A DNA stretch of 64,000 nucleotides from NCBI RefSeq assembly GCF_025399835.1, contig NZ_JAODVR010000002.1, positions 1 through 64,000 of the forward strand. Reading direction: 5' to 3'. The DNA is from Haloarchaeobius sp. HME9146. GTDB lineage: Archaea; Halobacteriota; Halobacteria; Halobacteriales; Natrialbaceae. Below are positions 61,162 to 64,000 of the stretch, piece by piece. Positions within the stretch are counted from its first letter, which is position 1, and each line of letters opens with the position of its first letter. The position numbers and the translations under genes are program-made. Below the pieces are notes generated by a model. That model had not been told where the DNA came from. It ran no database searches and saw only the letters and a list, made by a program, of their open reading frames with translations.

Positions 61162-62688
61162 TTAGACGCTGTTCTCGATTTGTTCCAGGGAAGCGGCAAG
61201 ACTCTCCATGGCCTTGCTCGGCGACTTGTTCTGCTGGAGGGTCGCATTGACTTCCTTGGAGATCTGCGTGGACTCCTGGCCCCAGACGCGCGTGACCGGA
61301 CGCGGAACCATGTTCTGTCCACCGACACGGAGGGTGTCGAGGTAGCGGCCGATGATGTCGAGCTGCTTCGCCTTCTGGCTCTCGAGGACGGACGGGACCG
61401 GCGGGATCCAGCCACCGAGCTCGAACAGACGGAGCTGGGCTTCCTCCTTCGTGATCGCCTTGAAGATCTGGACGGCCGCCTGCTTCTGCGTGTCGCTCGA
61501 GTTCGGGTTGATGCCGAGGTGCCAGCCACCGAGGGCGGAGCTGGTACCACCGATGCCGTCGTACTTGGACTCCTCGGGCGTGACGCCGTACGGGACCGGC
61601 ATCGTTCCGAGGTCCTTGCCCCAGGCGTCCTCTGCGCCGTTGATGATGATCGAGTAGGGCCAGTTGCGGTTGGCGATCGCGTCGCCGTTCGTGAAGGGTT
61701 CACGCGACGGCTCCTCGGTCATCTGGACGACAGCCTGGGGCGAGATGTTCCCCGTGACCGAGTCGAGCGACTGGTCGTCGCTGCTGCCGTGGATGAACGT
61801 CCGCATCATCTTCAGCGAACGGATGACGGGCTCTTCGGTGACGGTGATCGGGCGGTCGCCGACGGGGCCGAACAGGTTGTCCATTCCGCCGAAGTACGCG
61901 CCACCCTGGGTGCTCATGAATTCGTTGAACGCACAGCACGAGAGACCCTCGTAGGCCTTCCCCTGCCACGTGAAGCCGTCCTTGCCGGTCTGCTCCATCG
62001 TGTCGCTGATGACACGGGAGAACTTCTGCCAGCTCATCGGCTCGGTCGCCCAGTTGTTGTTGTCCGGGTCGTAGCCAGCTTGCTCGACCAGGTCCTTGCG
62101 GTAGTGGATGGTCGGGACGTCGGTGAACAGCGGGATGCCGTACAGGTCGCCGTCCATCGTGGCTGTCGCGACGCTGGCCTCGAAGTAGTCGCTCTTGACC
62201 TTCTCCGTGATCTCGGACGGGACGGACTTGCTCAGGTTCTGGAGCTGGCCGCGGACGACGAACGGAATCATCCAGCCGTTGTCCATCATCATGATGGTCG
62301 GCTTCTGCTGACCGGCCGAGAGGATGTTCTTGTACTTCGCCTTCCGGTCACCCGTGGTGAACGAGCCGGCGATGACTTCGAGAGTGATGTTTTCCGGCAG
62401 GCCGTTCTCGTGGAGGATCTTGTTGATCTCTCCTTCGACCTTCTTGAAGTTAGAGTCACCCGCGAACTGGACGGTGATATCCTCCGTCGGAGCTTCCGTG
62501 CTGATCTGGGTCTCGGTGTCGGTGTCTTCGCCACCGCCACCACCACTGTTATCGCCTCCGTTGTCGTTGCTCGAGACACAGCCGGCGAGTCCAACTCCCA
62601 CACCGGACGCGCCAGCGACCTTCACGAACGAACGACGGCTAACTTTCCGTGCGCTTCTTCGACTCCCTTGCGAACCATTCGCAGGCAT
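61162..62688 (-). CDS. Sugar-binding lipoprotein of the ABC transporter
   Basis: The 508-residue extracellular solute-binding protein starts with a twin-arginine signal (SRRSFVKVAGASGVGVGLAGC). The lipobox Cys is at about residue 37, followed by a Gly/Asp-rich linker (NGGDNSGGGGGEDTD). The mature part has family-1 binding-protein features such as TVQFAGDSNFKKVEGEINKI, WQKFSRVISDTMEQTG and FTNGDAIANRNWPYSII. It captures a sugar outside the cell for the two permeases downstream. Specificity is not readable; glucose/maltose-like or inositol-like ligands fit the locus. Confidence 0.93.
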   Translation of the reverse strand: MPANGSQGSRRSARKVSRRSFVKVAGASGVGVGLAGCVSSNDNGGDNSGGGGGEDTDTETQISTEAPTEDITVQFAGDSNFKKVEGEINKILHENGLPENITLEVIAGSFTTGDRKAKYKNILSAGQQKPTIMMMDNGWMIPFVVRGQLQNLSKSVPSEITEKVKSDYFEASVATATMDGDLYGIPLFTDVPTIHYRKDLVEQAGYDPDNNNWATEPMSWQKFSRVISDTMEQTGKDGFTWQGKAYEGLSCCAFNEFMSTQGGAYFGGMDNLFGPVGDRPITVTEEPVIRSLKMMRTFIHGSSDDQSLDSVTGNISPQAVVQMTEEPSREPFTNGDAIANRNWPYSIIINGAEDAWGKDLGTMPVPYGVTPEESKYDGIGGTSSALGGWHLGINPNSSDTQKQAAVQIFKAITKEEAQLRLFELGGWIPPVPSVLESQKAKQLDIIGRYLDTLRVGGQNMVPRPVTRVWGQESTQISKEVNATLQQNKSPSKAMESLAASLEQIENSV

Positions 62689-62711
62689 AAGCCTACGTTT
62701 ATGGCCTTTGG

Positions 62712-62745
62712 ATTTATAGATAACGTGGATACAACAGGCGTTGTA
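62712..62745 (-). promoter_or_regulatory. Promoter of the sugar ABC operon with 16-bp palindrome
   Basis: On the minus strand CTATAAATC (TATA box, around 62712-62719) is centred about 27 nt before the binding-protein ATG, giving a leaderless start. Directly upstream of it lies the palindrome TACAAC-AGGC-GTTGTA (62730-62745), with perfect 6-bp arms. A site upstream of TATA would suit activation. The adjacent TrmB-family gene is the natural candidate to bind it. Confidence 0.6.
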
Positions 62746-62867
62746 GTCCTATAGATGACAGGTTATCGGCTCTCGTATCTCCTACCTATAACGTTCGCGC
62801 ACGCGAGGCTTTCCGAAAACACTCGACGGTTTGCTAGAATATCCGATACATTAGTTTGAACGACGAT

Positions 62868-63947
62868 TCAGCGCGAAATCTCGGTCATCGTCAGCCGAAT
62901 CCCCTCGATATCCTCGAGCATCGCACCCTCACCGCCGACGGTGATCTCGCCCTCGCTGGTCTCGACGGTGATCGACGCGCGTCCCGCCAGCTGGGCTAAC
63001 GGAATCTCCTTTGCACCGACGTAGTCATCACCCTCGTAGTAGACGTCTGTGAGGTCGCCTTCCAGTATCCGTTCCTCACCAGACGAGACGTCCTTGCCGA
63101 GCACACGGACGCCGACGGTCGCCCCATCGAGCAAGAGCGGTTCCACGTCGCGGATGAACTCGCGAACGTCGACGTACTCGATGGGCGGCTCGTCGTTCCG
63201 GGCGGTGTAGATCTCGTCACAGATCTCCCACAGACAGCCGACGTAGTACCAGTGGAACACGTACTCGTGCATCCGGTCGTCGACGAGGACGCCGTACTCG
63301 TTCAGGGCGTCCTCGTGGGGGCCGAAACACGCCTTGCGCCGGTCGATGAGCGCGACGAACGGTGAGGGAATCGGTCGGTGGCGGGCCTCGGTCGTCGTCT
63401 TCGCGAGTCGCTCCTCGGCGGGGAGTTCGTACTCCTCGTCCGGAGCCGTGTAGATGGAGAGCTGGATGTAGACGCCGCGTTCGAGCGCCTCGGCGAGGGC
63501 ACCCTCGAGCTGCTCGTACTGTTCGAGGCTGGCCGAGAGCTGTATCTGGTTCTCGGCCTCCTCGATGAACAGTCGCGCGCGGTCGACGACGGTCTCGAAC
63601 CGCTTCACGATGCTCGCCGCGTGGCGGTCCAGTTCGGGCTGTTCCCACCGGTCCTCTATCTCGTCGGCGGCCTGCTCGAAGCGAGAGGCACGGCTCTGGA
63701 GGTCTTCGAGCACGTCCGCCGGGCTGTGCGCACGTGCCCGCATCGTGTCTTGCTCGTACGTCTCGACGTAGCCTCGGTCTTCGAGCGACCGGACCACGTC
63801 GTAGATTCGCGGATCCGGAACGTCGCTCGCCTCGACCAGCTCGCGTGCAGACGCCGTCCCGAGCTCGAGCAGGGCCACGTACGCCTTCGACTGGTACGGT
63901 GAGAGTCCCGCTTCCTGCAGGACTTCACGTAACTCGTCGGAGTTCAT
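62868..63947 (-). CDS. TrmB family sugar-responsive transcriptional regulator
   Basis: The 359-residue protein has the TrmB winged helix at the N-terminus (LREVLQEAGLSPYQSKAYVALLELGTASARELVEASDVPDPRIYDVVRSLEDRG, residues 4-60). A coiled linker (SRASRFEQAADEIEDRWEQ) follows, then a C-terminal TrmB sugar-binding domain (FIEEAENQIQLSASLEQYEQLE ... VFHWYYVGCLWE). It controls sugar ABC transporters in archaea, binding different sugars as effectors. It lies directly upstream of the binding-protein gene on the same strand, 179 bases away. The palindrome there is its likely target. Confidence 0.92.
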   Translation of the reverse strand: MNSDELREVLQEAGLSPYQSKAYVALLELGTASARELVEASDVPDPRIYDVVRSLEDRGYVETYEQDTMRARAHSPADVLEDLQSRASRFEQAADEIEDRWEQPELDRHAASIVKRFETVVDRARLFIEEAENQIQLSASLEQYEQLEGALAEALERGVYIQLSIYTAPDEEYELPAEERLAKTTTEARHRPIPSPFVALIDRRKACFGPHEDALNEYGVLVDDRMHEYVFHWYYVGCLWEICDEIYTARNDEPPIEYVDVREFIRDVEPLLLDGATVGVRVLGKDVSSGEERILEGDLTDVYYEGDDYVGAKEIPLAQLAGRASITVETSEGEITVGGEGAMLEDIEGIRLTMTEISR

Positions 63948-64000
63948 ACCTGAAACGGTGGGGAAACAGGGAGAAAAACCTTCTCTCCGCGGCGACGTGT

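Noticed and set aside
1-64000. CRISPR arrays, tRNA or rRNA genes
   Set aside because: No regularly spaced repeats and no tRNA-like cloverleaf or rRNA sequence were seen in the intergenic regions read by eye. A tRNAscan-type search would settle small RNAs.

Overview
The window is chromosomal DNA from a haloarchaeon (class Halobacteria). It is very GC-rich, its proteins are strongly acidic, several exported proteins carry Tat signals with haloarchaeal lipoboxes, and AT-rich TATA boxes lie about 25-35 nt upstream of start codons, as expected for leaderless mRNAs. Many product families are typically haloarchaeal (TrmB sugar regulators, small CxxC zinc proteins, DUF5518-like membrane proteins). 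I saw no rRNA, tRNA or CRISPR array. Coding density is high, and no gap between genes exceeds about 250 bases.

Region 1 (1-10.6 kb) is a housekeeping mix. It holds the end of hutI, a membrane protein, a DsrE-like protein, a beta-carbonic anhydrase and a small zinc protein. A divergent aminoglycoside-phosphotransferase-like kinase and acyl-CoA dehydrogenase pair resembles the two halves of eukaryotic ACAD10/11. A Ca2+/cation exchanger follows, then an APC permease with an RCK/TrkA-type protein. The permease is preceded by a 16-codon leader ORF that appears to start a leaderless transcript and overlaps the permease start by ATGA.

Region 2 (10.58-15.23 kb) is an island of three genes: a Tat-exported protein, a glutamine-amidotransferase-like protein and a PQQ-propeller lipoprotein. 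It is bracketed by two copies of the 3' end of the trkA-like gene. The copies share 24 identical bases, then differ at four positions that are all synonymous. This is the pattern left by integration into the 3' end of a protein gene, but no integrase is visible.

Region 3 (15.2-23.7 kb) holds an Lrp/AsnC regulator and a complete Mrp-type cation/proton antiporter operon on the minus strand (E-F-G-DUF4040-B-C-D-D-D plus a small trailing gene). The genes are chained by 4-nt overlaps.

Region 4 (23.8-32.4 kb) is more mixed. It holds a leaderless two-TM protein, a PD-(D/E)XK nuclease-like protein with two SH3-like repeats, a 52-residue zinc-ribbon gene, 4-alpha-glucanotransferase, an EamA transporter, a transcriptional regulator, a membrane protein, an AEC transporter and a second DsrE-like paralogue.

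Region 5 (32.5-41.6 kb, with malQ at 25.8 kb) is a cytoplasmic alpha-glucan/glucoside module: a double-domain GH15 protein divergent from a GH13 amylase-like protein and a glucosylglycerol-hydrolase-like GH13. Their shared promoter region is rich in short symmetric elements. Region 6 (41.6-52.2 kb) has a tandem USP, a PaaK-like ligase, a sarcosine-oxidase-family enzyme with its flavinylated Cys, a PAS histidine kinase and an MMPL exporter with a heavily sequon-bearing surface protein.

Region 7 (52.4-64 kb) is a sugar-uptake and catabolism locus. It comprises a TrmB regulator, binding protein, two permeases, a small membrane protein, an ATPase, two Gfo/Idh/MocA dehydrogenases, a TIM-barrel isomerase, a metal-ligand-depleted M24 protein and a convergent PfkB kinase. 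A 16-bp palindrome sits just upstream of the TATA box of the transport operon.
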